Shown piece after piece: positions 53,501 through 64,000 of a DNA stretch of 64,000 nucleotides. Source of the stretch: Wuchereria bancrofti. Its lineage: Eukaryota > Nematoda > Chromadorea > Rhabditida > Onchocercidae. The notes beneath the pieces were generated by a model, which was not told the origin of the DNA, did not search any database, and saw nothing but the letters and a program-made list of their open reading frames with translations. Both the position numbers and the translations under genes were made by a program. The first letter of the stretch is position 1. Each line of letters begins with the position of its first letter. Where the stretch lies: contig SSBO01000013.1 of assembly GCA_005281725.1 (NCBI GenBank), positions 1,362,281 to 1,426,280 on the forward strand. The letters run 5' to 3'.

Positions 53501-56500
53501 TTTTTTTTTTGTTAATTATCAAATGAGGGAAATATGATTAAATTGAACGAAGAAAAAAAACCATGATAATGAAATTATTGCTTGTAAATAAATAGTTAAT
53601 TGAATTCTTAATTGAAAATTAAATAAGTTAAACAAAAAATTGGCATAAGTTCATCATTTTTTTTTATTTTTAATATGGGCGTATTTAAATAGAATTGAAG
53701 TTTTTTTTTAATTCTCACATCGATAGAGTTAATGTGAAAAAAAATAGGAAACTAAATAATGAAATAATGATTTTTCTGATATCATTAAAAGAAAAAAAAC
53801 AAAGACAAAGAAAAAAAGGTATCACTGATGACTATATAAAATTAAGCATTTTGTGTGAAAAGTTATTTAGTAGTTTAGGTAATAATAGCAGTCTTAGTTG
53901 AAGTATTGCTTAAAAAAATAAATAATAAAAATATATTTATTATTTAATTCTTGCTCAGTTTGTGTGCTTCTTTTTTTGAAGAAAAGAATTTTTATTTTCA
54001 TTTTTTTCAAATTCCTTCCGTTCTTTTTTTTTTTGCATCTTTAAATTCCTAATTATACTAGTTAATGTTTTAAGCAGTAGTATTTATATTAGAATATATT
54101 GTAAATTATCCATAATTACTTATTTGTTCAACGTTTTTGATACTGTTTGATATGGACTAACACTTCAGTTGTGCAAAATTTAATTATTTATTAAATAGAA
54201 GTAAATAATGTGGAATTTCCCATAAATTCATTGATTTCATAACTTTTGCTATGCACGAATTCTCACATGAATAATAAATAATAATAATAGATAGGTGAAC
54301 AGGCAAGTAGGTAATCGAGGAAAAAGGTAAACACTTTCTATGACTGAGAGAATTCACATTTATATTACAATAAACCAAATTGATTCCTAATAAATTTTAA
54401 AAGACGTATATAAAAGATTTTAGTGATTAATAGATAAAAATTTTTAATTTTGTTTCATTTTTTTAAATTTAAATCAAATTTTTCTTTGTAATTTATTTCC
54501 CCGTTATTTGATGTTTTCGTTTTTTCATTTTGTACAATATATTTATAAATTAATAATTCAAATATAAAAATTTAAAAGAAAAAGTGTTGGAAGGAAAAAT
54601 AACAAATTATTCGGTAATTTAAATGTCAAATTTTCAATTNATTTAAATCAAATTTTTCTTTGTAATTTATTTCCCCGTTATTTGATGTTTTCGTTTTTTC
54701 ATTTTGTACAATATATTTATAAATTAATAATTCAAATATAAAAATTTAAAAGAAAAAGTGTTGGAAGGAAAAATAACAAATTATTCGGTAATTTAAATGT
54801 CAAATTTTCAATTTTTTGGCAATTTTCGAAATTTTTAGACAGAAAACTTTTGTTTTCGATCACAAAATAAAAATTATGAGCTCAAATTGAAATGAATCGT
54901 GCAAAATTACCATTGATAAAAAACATCTCATCTAATGCTTATCTATTTGTATACATTTAAATGTTAGTAAATAATAAATGAATTTTTTTTTTTTGTCAAG
55001 TATTTAAAAGCCTTTTCTCCATTCTTCTTCAAAAAAAAGAAAAAATAGTAATAACAAAATTAGAATATGAGGTAGAAGGAAGAAATAGAGAAATCAAAAA
55101 TATTCATTTTATTGCATCTTTTAATTGTTTAAAATATTTTCAAAGTTTAAAGAAAAATTTTTCTTTTAATTACAAAATTACAATCTCTTTTTTTTTGTTT
55201 TTTGGAAATGAAAATATTTTTGTTTCTTCGTTTTTTGCTTCTTTTCTTAGAGTAATAATTATGAAAAAAGAAAAATGTTAGTTTAATCGAATTATTTCAA
55301 TCAAATTATTTCATTCAGCTAATATAATGATAAGCTTTCATTTCTATTATTTTTGTATTATAAGTAAATTTTAGTAAATGTTTACGTAGTTTACGTTGAA
55401 ATTTTAAATGACAAATAAGAATAACTATTGCACAGAATATAAAAAGAAAATTTCAAAATGCTGTATTTGAATCATCAAAATTGCTTCATGCCTTTTCCCT
55501 TGAGCTTTTAATTGCTATCTTTGATGACAGTCCATAGTTTTTACAAATGTGACTTAACCATAATGTGATTGAAACTTTATTCAAATGGGAAATATTTTCA
55601 TCTCTGATATTTAATTTAAAAAAATTTTCAATAGTTTATCTGTTTCATTTGCTACATTTCGTGTGAAAAAAAGAATAATATTTGAAACTTTTTTTTTTTT
55701 TGTTTTAGGAAGGATTACAATTTTATTATGATGAAAAGAAAAAGAAACGATAAAATGTTGAAATTATAGCTATTTTTCTACTAATCAATAATTAATTTTG
55801 AATTTGTTCTGTACAAAGTTGAATTTATTCCGTAAAAAAATAAGCAAAAAAAACAATGAATTTGGTATTTTTCATAGAATTTAAATATTTTTTAAGGATA
55901 TTTTTTCCACTGGTATGCAATTGCAATTTCAGATTACAACATTTTTATATCAAAAAAGAAATCGAAATATTTTAATTTTATTGAAAATAAAGAGTAATAT
56001 TATTCTTTAAAATTTTATCCTTTTACTATGTTAGATTAAAAAAAAACTGAAATATTTCAATTTTATTAAAAAAAAAATGTAATAATACACTTTTAAATTT
56101 CATTCATATCTAAGTATAAGTATGAATAAGCATTAAAAATTATGGCTGTTTATCAGTTCTGTTTTTTCCTTTACATTTTATATTACTTTTCATGGAAGTA
56201 ATGTTACCAATAACAAAGTAAACAATTTAAAATTTAGCATTTTCATTAATCTTTTATCATATTTACAGGACATATTTTAATTTCATCTTAGTCTAAAAAT
56301 GTTTTAGGTAAAGAAAAAATTTGTTTCATTCCAATATACCTAAAATGTTGCTTCACCTTACTTCTTTAAAAAAAAAATCAAAAAAAGCAAAAAAAATATT
56401 TCCTTTCTTATTCATTCACAAACAATTAGCTGATCAGAAATCAGCTCGTTTATACCTATTTTGTTTAACACTTTCAAATTTATTAATTTCAATATTTGAA

Positions 56501-58142
56501 ATTTCACCCTGAAATGATTGTTGCATCAATCAATAGACGGAAAAAGAAAAAATCAATATTACCATTTCAATTATTATATTTGATTAATTAGTTGGTAATG
56601 GTTATTTAGCAAATAAATAAGCACATAAATTTATGAAATATTGCAAAAAAAAAATAGATTTATAAAGCTATTAAAAGGTACTTTATGAGTAATTATGCAT
56701 CATATTTTGGAGTGAAATTATGAAAACTAAATGTAATAAATTAATTTTTCTATTCTTAAATTATAATTAAGATATTCCATAATGCAATGTCATAATTGCT
56801 AGTCTATACGACAATGTCGTAAAAATTAGTTATAATATGTAGGCTATTTAACCATATTTAATCAATTTTCTTTTTTTTTATCGAACAAATATTTTCAAAA
56901 GATCCGGAGTACTACTAATTTCATTTTGTTAATGAAATACGGGACTATATCAAATGTTTTAGATTTTTTTACTCGTCAATTTGTCTTTCTTTTTTGAAAA
57001 AAAAAATAAAAATAAAAACTTTCTTATTGTTTAATGTCTTACATTTGTGGAATAATTGAAAATTTTCGAAAAATAAAAAAAATTTGATAAATCAAAAAAA
57101 AATTACAAATTTTAATGTGTCACATTTTTGCTAAAATTTTTCAAATTCTTAACATTATTGATCGAATATTTTTCCAGTATGTAATGCATTTCATTTCATT
57201 TCTAATAAATAAACAATATTGTTGAACAGAAAAGACAATAAATTATTGATTATCAGAATATAAAATTAAAATTTTTTTCAGAATTAATACATAAACTTTG
57301 AAAATATTATTATGTATAAAAAATTTGATATAAAATGAAGATAAAAATGATTTTCGTTTTATTTTGTCTTTTTCTTTTTTCTGTCCTTTGTTATTTATCA
57401 TTTTAAATGTATAAACAACATGTTGCATATTTATAGCAAATAATTAATATGAATATAATTAGTATGACGTAATCATGAGTATAAAGATAATATAAATAAA
57501 AGTTAATTAGAATTTGTGAATGTAAAATTAAGAAACAAACGATGTTAATCGTAATGCAAATTATTGATAAAAATTTTGTAAAGTTATAAAATTTGATGTT
57601 TAATTTCGAAAAAAAGCAAGAATTGCTAATTTTTTCATAAAATTTAATTTTTCATGAGTTTAAGTATCAGCTAATTTAAGTTTCATAAGATAATAAATGA
57701 AATTTTAATGAAGGGAATTTCATAAAATGTATTTGCTTTGTGATACATTTAACATGCATATCAAAGTTTCGTTTTGTTTATTTTTGTCACAGTTGTCATT
57801 ATTAGTTTTAAATTTACTTCTTTTAAAGTTAAATTTACTTTATCGCTACTTTTAAACATTTAATTAAGTCATTTTAACTCTTCAAAAAAAATTTAACTAG
57901 ATTTGTTGTTTACTTCAGTTGCGTGATAACGGATTATTTCTTCTACCAATGATAAGCTAAAATATTATCATCACTAATTATCAAAAATTAAGTTAGTCAT
58001 TAAATGAAGAATTATAAATTATTAAAAAATAGCATATGTTTTTGTTCTCATTGATCGATTTATTGATGAAATGCTTTTTTTGCTTATATGATTTTTTGTG
58101 TATTTTTTGCTTAAGATAATATTAAGTGTGATAATTATTTCA
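47579..58142. other. Long stretch without a recognised gene
   Basis: About 10.5 kb of very AT-rich DNA. 47590-47720 is a degenerate ATAAATAC-type tract. A 173-bp assembly overlap (54467-54639 equals 54641-54813) surrounds the N at 54640. Two weak exon-like spots were noted. At 52552 an ATG opens a hydrophobic stretch (MVSSATFCYIFILTF) ending at a GTAAGT donor, which could be a signal-peptide exon. A plus-strand frame at 56321-56512 ends in a hydrophobic segment. Neither could be linked to other exons. Confidence 0.5.
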
Positions 58143-58494
58143 GGTGTAAAAAGGAATCACTATCTGTTGGCTTATCAAAATGTTATCGTTGATTCTTTTA
58201 GTTTTGGTAAATTACCTCATTCTATTTCTTTTTTTTTAAATGGAAAAAATAATTTCATATGTAATAATCGCATAAATTTTTATTGATTAATAGAAAATTA
58301 TCTTCTTGGTATTAATCATGATAAAATATGATAAATTATAAAATATTTGATTACTATAAATTATAAAATCATTTAAAATATTTAAATAATTAGTAATGTA
58401 CAAGGAACTATCGACTGATCGGTTGACCGGTTCGTCGATTAATTAACTGAATATCTGTTAAAATACACAAGAAAAAAAATCGATTTTTTTTCAG

Positions 58495-59772
58495 GCATTG
58501 GGTGAATTTAATGATGCAAAATCTAAATTTGATGGAATAAAAAAAATGCGAGATACTATAAAAGGCTCAAGATTTCGAGCAAAACAGTCATTAAATTCAA
58601 TAGATGGAAATGAATTTGATGGTTTGGATGGTATAAGAATTAGGATAGAAAAACGATCTCTCGATGCATTGGAAGGTGAGGGATTCGGGATTAAGAAGCG
58701 AGCTCTCGATGCATTGGAAGGTGAGGGATTCGGGATTAAGAAGCGAGCTCTCGATGCATTGGAAGGTGAGGGATTCGGGATTAAGAAGCGAGCTCTCGAT
58801 GCATTGGAAGGTGAAGGATTCGGGATGAAGAAGCGAGCTCTCGATGCATTGGAAGGTGAGGGATTCGGGATTAAGAAGCGAGCTCTCGATGCATTGGAGG
58901 GTGAGGGATTCGGGATGAAGAAGCGAGTTCTCGATGCATTGGAAGGTGAGGGATTCGGGATTAAGAAGCGAGCTCTCGATGCATTGGAGGGTGAGGGATT
59001 CGGGATTAAGAAGCGAGCTCTCGATGCATTGGAAGGTGAGGGATTCGGGATTAAGAAGCGAGCTCTCGATGCATTGGAGGGTGAGGGATTCGGGATGAAA
59101 AGGAGAGCTTTCAATGCATTGGAAGGTGGAGGATTCGGGATGAAGAAGCGAGCTCTCGATGCATTGGAGGGTGAGGGATTCGGGATGAAAAGGAGAGCTT
59201 TCGATGCATTGGAAGGTGAGGGATTCGGGATGAAGAAGCGAGCTCTCGATGCATTGGAGGGTGAAGGATTCGGGATGAAGAAGCGAGCTCTCGATGCATT
59301 GGAGGGTGAAGGATTCGGGATAGACAAGAGAGTTCTTGATGCATTGGAAGGTGCAGGATTCAGGATGAGTCGTCCTTTCAAATCTTCTGGTAAATTTTTA
59401 ATTTCAATATTTTTTTTCAATTCTTAAAATAAACAAACTTTTAAAAATTTGCAATTTAAGAAAAAATTTCCATCATAATTGTGAATTGATTTAAGATTAA
59501 TTTAAATTAAAATGAATAAAATTTAAAACATAATTTAAAAAGATGCATTAGTTGCAGATTCTAGGACTAAAGGTTTTCATATGAATCGTTTTTCTACAAA
59601 TGGAAGGCATTCTCATCCTCATCTAAGTAGGATATCCATTTCAGATACTTTTTTTTCTATTCATTTTTTTTTTTTGATCTTAATTAAAATACAAAGAAAT
59701 TTTGTTCTTTTCTTTGATCTTAATCATAGTGTAAATATAATAAATATTTCCACGATATTATATATAAATTAA
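58495..59772 (+). CDS. nlp-14: Orcokinin-like neuropeptide precursor (nlp-14 type)
   Basis: A large exon (58495-59389) after TTTTTTTTCAG encodes a spacer (ALGEFNDAKSKFDGIKK and on) and then 16 tandem 15-residue units. Twelve-residue peptides such as ALDALEGEGFGI or ALDALEGEGFGM are separated by KKR or KRR. These are dibasic sites for prohormone convertases and match the ALDGLDGxGFGF style of nematode orcokinin-like NLP-14 peptides. Here the aromatic end is replaced by Ile or Met. Units vary at the first residue (Ser, Ala, Val) and as AFNALEGGGFGM and AFDALEGEGFGM; the last is VLDALEGAGFRM. A G|GTAAAT donor joins an exon at 59555 (TTGCAG) that reads DSRTKGFHMNRFSTNGRHSH and runs to a TAA at 59772. 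The signal-peptide exon is not identified; a stretch at 58143-58181 (VKRNHYLLAYQN) can be joined only through a weak donor. Confidence 0.85.
58657..59376 (+). repeat. 16 tandem 45-bp units within the neuropeptide exon
   Basis: The units are nearly identical at the DNA level (CTCGATGCATTGGAAGGTGA is constant in most), differing mainly at GGTGAG/GGTGAA, ATT/ATG and AAG/AAA/AGG. Such uniformity implies recent unit expansion or gene conversion. Copy number in the draft may be wrong for the same reason. Confidence 0.9.
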
Positions 59773-62021
59773 TTAAAATATTCCATATAACCTAAAAATG
59801 ATAAAAATTTATTCAAAAATTTTTATTCATTGACAAATTCATTTATGATCAATTACAGTCAGTTGATTGATTTAGTAATCATTTATCTAAAGTTATAAGT
59901 CAAGTTAAGTTTATTACAAACCATGTTATTTTATTATACGATTGAAAACAGCCTTAGAGATTACTTATTAAATTATAAGTTAATTTATACGATTGTAATG
60001 CAAGGTAATTAATTTTGCTGTAAATTGATTTGTATGATTGTAAACAAAATTAATTGTTGTTAATCTAATTCGTTATAAGTTTAAATTGATTGGCCTATAA
60101 ATCAAGTAGAATTGTAAGATTGTGAGCTAATTAGGCTAATTAATAAGTTATACAAGAAAACATTCATCCAATAGTCGTTATAACTTTCTAGAATTTAATT
60201 ATCTTTTCGCTACAATAATTTCATTAATAAGATATTTCAATGGTTTTATTAATATTCAAAATTTCAGCATATTGAAATGTTTTTTAATTCTTTAAAAATC
60301 GTTTGATTTAAAATAAAATTAATTACTTGAAAGAATGAAATAATTAGACATGAAATAATCAAAGGAAAAAATTATTAATTAATTAATCAGTTCGCATTAT
60401 AATAATTGGTTCGATTTAAAACTTTTCCTCATTTAAAGGAAATGAAGCAAAAAAATAAATGAATAGCATTAATTAACTATATATTTTCAGCAAAGTTCTA
60501 AAATGAAGGATAAACAAAGAGAGAAAAAGTGGGAGAAAAAAAGAGAAAGAAATGCTGTGGAGCTCATATATCCTTTTTGTATCATTTAAATCAATATGAT
60601 AAATATTTTTTTTTACATCACGTTTTAAGGTTTACGTTACCAAAATACAAAAAAAAAAAAATACGCATAATTAATTGTAAGCATGAAATGATGGTAAAAT
60701 TATTTTACAAAAAAAAGAAAGGGAAAACGAAATTAAAATTTTTCTTTTTTCAAATTAATGATTTTTAAAGTCTAACTTATATCTCATAATGGATCATTTA
60801 ACCACACATTTGAAAAATATTGTAATTTAATTTGACAATTTCCTTTTTTTTCTTTCTTGTGCTAATAAAGCTAAGATATAATTAGAAAAAGACATTTTAT
60901 TTATTTTATTTTTTTGCATATGTGAAAAGCAGATAATTACAATTACAGAAATTCAAATTTAATCAAATGAGGAATAAAATGTATTGTATGCAGGCATGCA
61001 ACACTCATGCATCAAAAATTTTAATTGTTTATAAAATGGCTTCTAATAAACAATCGAAAATATATAGACAGATAATAATATGCTTGTATTATTATAAATG
61101 TACTATCAAAAAATATATATTGATAAATACATCAAAATAAATTACTATTTATTTATAGAATAAATCAATGAATGGAATAAATAGGTAGGTAAGAAAACAA
61201 AAAATGGGAGCAAATTAAAATAAAAAGAATTAAAATAAACAAATTATTGGTGCTAAGGAAGAATATCTCGAAATGTTTTCGGATGAAATGATAAGTAATG
61301 ATAGTGTGAATGAAAAAAGGTGGAATAGCCAGGTGTTTGAAGTTAATTAGACAAAACATGCTAATAGGAAAAAAAAGTTAATCATTTAAACATTGCATCT
61401 TATCAAAAAAACATATAAAATATGATTTTAGAATTTCATTAGATTAATAATTTTCATTCGTTTTTGATTGGTTTTTGTTTTTTGAATGAACTGACTGATT
61501 CAATTGATCAAATTGCGTTCCTCTAATTTCATTTTGTAATCTATAAAACTTTTATTAGTATTATTACTAAAAATTATTGCTTAAATCATTAAACAATGCA
61601 TCGCGCGAATTACACATATTTCATTTCTCGTAAATAGTATTTACTCTTAAACAATTTCTTTTTTGTGAAAAATAATTTAAAATCAAAAACCTACAATTTT
61701 CTGATGGTCTAGCAAATTATCACTTTTGCAAAATTTAGGACATTTGCGCTATCGAATATCATACATTAAAGGACAATTACATGATTCAGTAAATTGCAAA
61801 GATTGTCAATGTTTCAAATTATTATCGAATTTTTAAAATTCAGTATGATAATATATTCAATATTTAATTGATGATGCCCATGTATTTATATTAAAATGAC
61901 ACTTTTATGCAGGTAAGTAAATGAGTAATCAAATAAGTTAATAATATTTAATTGAAAGCTATAAGCTAATCGTTTTATTAAATTAATGTAATATTTATGG
62001 TCATTAAATGAATTGGCTAAC
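59773..62021. other. No gene seen
   Basis: AT-rich sequence with loose repetition of TATAAGTTAATTTATACGATTG-like phrases between about 59880 and 60130. The short open frames at 60529-60768 (plus) and 61165-61359 (minus) have low-complexity composition and no convincing splice context. Confidence 0.5.
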
Positions 62022-63084
62022 CTTTAAAAAACAAATTCCATTATTGTTATAGCTATTTACTTTGGTACACGTTGGACAATTTCTGATACGTCGTTCTATG
62101 CCGAAACCGCACGAAGTTGAACACGTTGACCATTCAGTCCACTGTAGGTCATTCACTAAAGCGCCTTAGCACTAGCTATTTTGTCACCAGTAAATAAAGT
62201 TTAAATTAACTTAGAAGCTAATTTTAAATTAGTTCATGTATTTTATATAATTTTATATTACGTGGACTGAAATTAAATTAAAATTTGTGGCCAAAAAAAT
62301 AAATAATAGAATAGAAGAAAGTAGGCTTCAGTCATTTTTTTTTTAACAAATTTGTCAAACTAAAGAAACAAGATGAATTTTTGGTTAAAGAAACAAAACC
62401 AAGCTACATAAACACAATGAACAAAAAAATAATTAAAACTAAGGACATTAAGATACGTTTGTCATTTTTTCAAAAAGAAAAACGGAAAATATTTAAATGC
62501 ATATTTTGCGAATTAAAGAAATTTTATTGTGTAAATTGTAGTGATTTCATTCATTCCTTTCCTATTATCTTATCATTTTGCGCTAACAAATGCTTCATCA
62601 TCGAATGATTTACAAAAGTAACAATTAATTATTTCGAAAGCATTCGAAAGAAGAAAACAACAATTAACATAGCAATAAATTTAAATAATTAAAATAATGC
62701 AAAGATAAAATTTGCATTTTTTTTTTTGGAACTAAATTCAGCAAAAAATATTTCAACGTGCACTTACCATGGATTATCACAAATTCGTATTGAACGTCTA
62801 ATTTGTCCACTTATTTGACACGGAACACATTCCGTCACGCAGCTACTACGTCCACCACCTCTCCAACCGCCATGACGTAAGATGGTAAATTCCGGTATTG
62901 CCGGTTTACATGAACTTTAATATTCCACTGAAATTAACTTATAATACTATGATACTACGATCTCACTAAAAAAAAATGAATGTCTTATTTAAAATGTAAA
63001 TATTAAAATATTTTGAGATTTTTGAGTTCAAAAGAAAAAAAAATTAGATGATAATAAGTTATCTCTCATAGGTTGATGATAATA

Positions 63085-63120
63085 TCATTCCTCTTTCTCT
63101 CTCTCTCTCTGTCTCTCCTA
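63085..63120. repeat. CT microsatellite
   Basis: A short run of CT dinucleotides with one GT interruption, in the intron between ADAMTS-like blocks 2 and 3. Confidence 0.85.
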
Positions 63121-63354
63121 AATGGTATTTTTTATTTAATACTTCATTCGTTACCCGCCAACAATAAAACTTAATAAGCACAAATTTTATGCTATCATCG
63201 ATATTGATAAAAAAACTGAGTAAATAATGTTTATAAAGAAAAAATTAATTAAAAATGTTAGAAAAACATTTTTTCAAATAAAAAAAAAATTCAAAAATTA
63301 AATTTAAACGAAATAATTACCATTTGATGCCCACAATAGGATTATTCAAGTGCT

Positions 63355-63395
63355 GGATGAACATTACGTGAAAAAAATTCACGTAATGTTCATCC
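63355..63395. repeat. Perfect 18-bp inverted repeat inside ADAMTS exon
   Basis: GGATGAACATTACGTGAA at 63355-63372 and its exact reverse complement at 63378-63395 flank a five-A loop. The frame of the conserved protein changes at this point. A template-switch mutation or an assembly fold-back could produce it. Confidence 0.9.
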
Positions 63396-64000
63396 ATTTT
63401 TTTCACATATACCTCACCATTACCACACCAAATCATTTTGCAAACATCCTATCGATATTGATACGAGAATTTCTATCATAAATTTTATTTTTATTTACTC
63501 AATGATAATTTTAAATACGAATATGTTTTGTTTTTATAAACTTCTAAATGAACAATTATAAATATTACTGAAAATGATTAAAAATTTAAGAAAATAAAAG
63601 AGTTTAAGATTTTATTACACTAATATGTTTGCTATGTTCAATTTTATGCTTCCAACATGTTCCATGAAATATATGCATTGTTCATCTAATGTAAACATTT
63701 CACCAGGTAATATTTTTGGCATCTGTCCATAAATGTTAGCAGTAGTAATTCGTAAACAATTTTTGATTGAAATATTTTTATCCAATTCCTATAATAATTA
63801 ATTATAGTTATTGAATATTTTTAAAACTTCCGTAATTTACTTATCTTTTAAAAAAATTAAAATCCTAATTGAGTTTTGTATAAACAAAAAAAAGGTTTTT
63901 TTAAGTGATTTTTTTAGCCAAAATTAAAAAATGAGAAATGAGAAAGTAGAAAGTGGATGAGGTATTGCTGTTTACTATTCTTTGTTTTTTTTTCAGCCAT

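Larger units (their letters stand above)
62022..63788 (-). pseudogene. ADAMTS-like metalloprotease, disrupted 3' part
   Basis: Four exon-like blocks in ADAMTS order. Block 1 (63788 to about 63620) has CLRITTANIYGQMPKILPGE then MFTLDEQC, the start of the disintegrin-like region. Block 2 (63448-63321) has DVCKMIWCGNGE and, in another frame, VHPALE-stop-SYCGHQM. Block 3 (62927-62768) gives GGWRGGGRSSCVTECVPCQI and IRRSIRICDNP, a thrombospondin type 1 repeat. Block 4 (62155-62022) has WTEWSTCSTSCGFGIERRIR, a second such repeat. Intact members are secreted proteases that remodel extracellular matrix. Here block 2 changes frame at a fold-back and has a stop, block 3 has a stop just after its acceptor in the reading frame of the repeat, and blocks 3 and 4 do not join in phase. 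Either a decaying gene or a badly sequenced one. The catalytic domain would lie beyond the window. Confidence 0.7.

Noticed and set aside
53695..53901. 68-codon Lys-rich plus-strand open frame
   Set aside because: Low-complexity, no splice signals or recognisable motif.
58491..59420. Antisense 309-codon open frame over the neuropeptide array as a gene
   Set aside because: It is a by-product of the 45-bp repeat; the plus strand has the dibasic sites, recognisable peptides and splice sites.

Overview
The window looks like draft sequence from a nematode. It is extremely AT-rich, its genes are split into many short exons ending at TTTTCAG-type acceptors, and it carries an orcokinin-like neuropeptide precursor (nlp-14 type). 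TTTCAG sites just upstream of start codons would fit spliced-leader trans-splicing. A spirurine or filarial-type genome is possible, but I cannot name the species. The assembly is rough: fourteen runs of N (mostly a single base) separate contigs whose ends repeat each other base for base, so much of the apparent repetition in 1-22.3 kb and 33.9-37.1 kb is unmerged overlap.

Layout. 1-5.7 kb holds the last two exons of an unrecognised minus-strand gene and three exons of an unrecognised plus-strand gene, the latter shown twice by the assembly. 6.18-6.57 kb holds a minus-strand gene for RNA polymerase subunit RPABC4 (rpb-12 type). 6.70-7.41 kb is a nested inverted-repeat, MITE-like element. 8.0-12.8 kb contains two diverged copies of one segment in opposite orientation. 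About 10.0-22.2 kb, once the overlaps are collapsed, is a decayed partial copy of the 3' half of the neighbouring TBC gene. About 22.5-46.0 kb is that TBC gene itself, on the minus strand: an N-terminal PH domain, coiled coil, a RabGAP TBC domain with both catalytic fingers, and, spliced in frame behind it, a beta-propeller-like region resembling that of JIP4/ARHGEF10 proteins.

46.9-47.6 kb is a CATTC-type satellite with a 150-bp higher-order period. 47.6-58.1 kb shows no gene I can support. 58.5-59.8 kb encodes the orcokinin-like precursor on the plus strand, with 16 tandem 45-bp units. 62.0-63.8 kb holds minus-strand exons of an ADAMTS-like protease (disintegrin/cysteine-rich and thrombospondin type 1 parts) whose frame is broken at several points, once beside a perfect 18-bp fold-back.

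The most interesting signals are the TBC-propeller fusion; a 117-bp intronic palindromic element that is almost unchanged between the gene and its decayed copy; the antisense strand of the neuropeptide array staying open for 309 codons; and the fold-back inside the ADAMTS exon. Exon boundaries were read by eye from splice signals and phase and may be off by a few bases.
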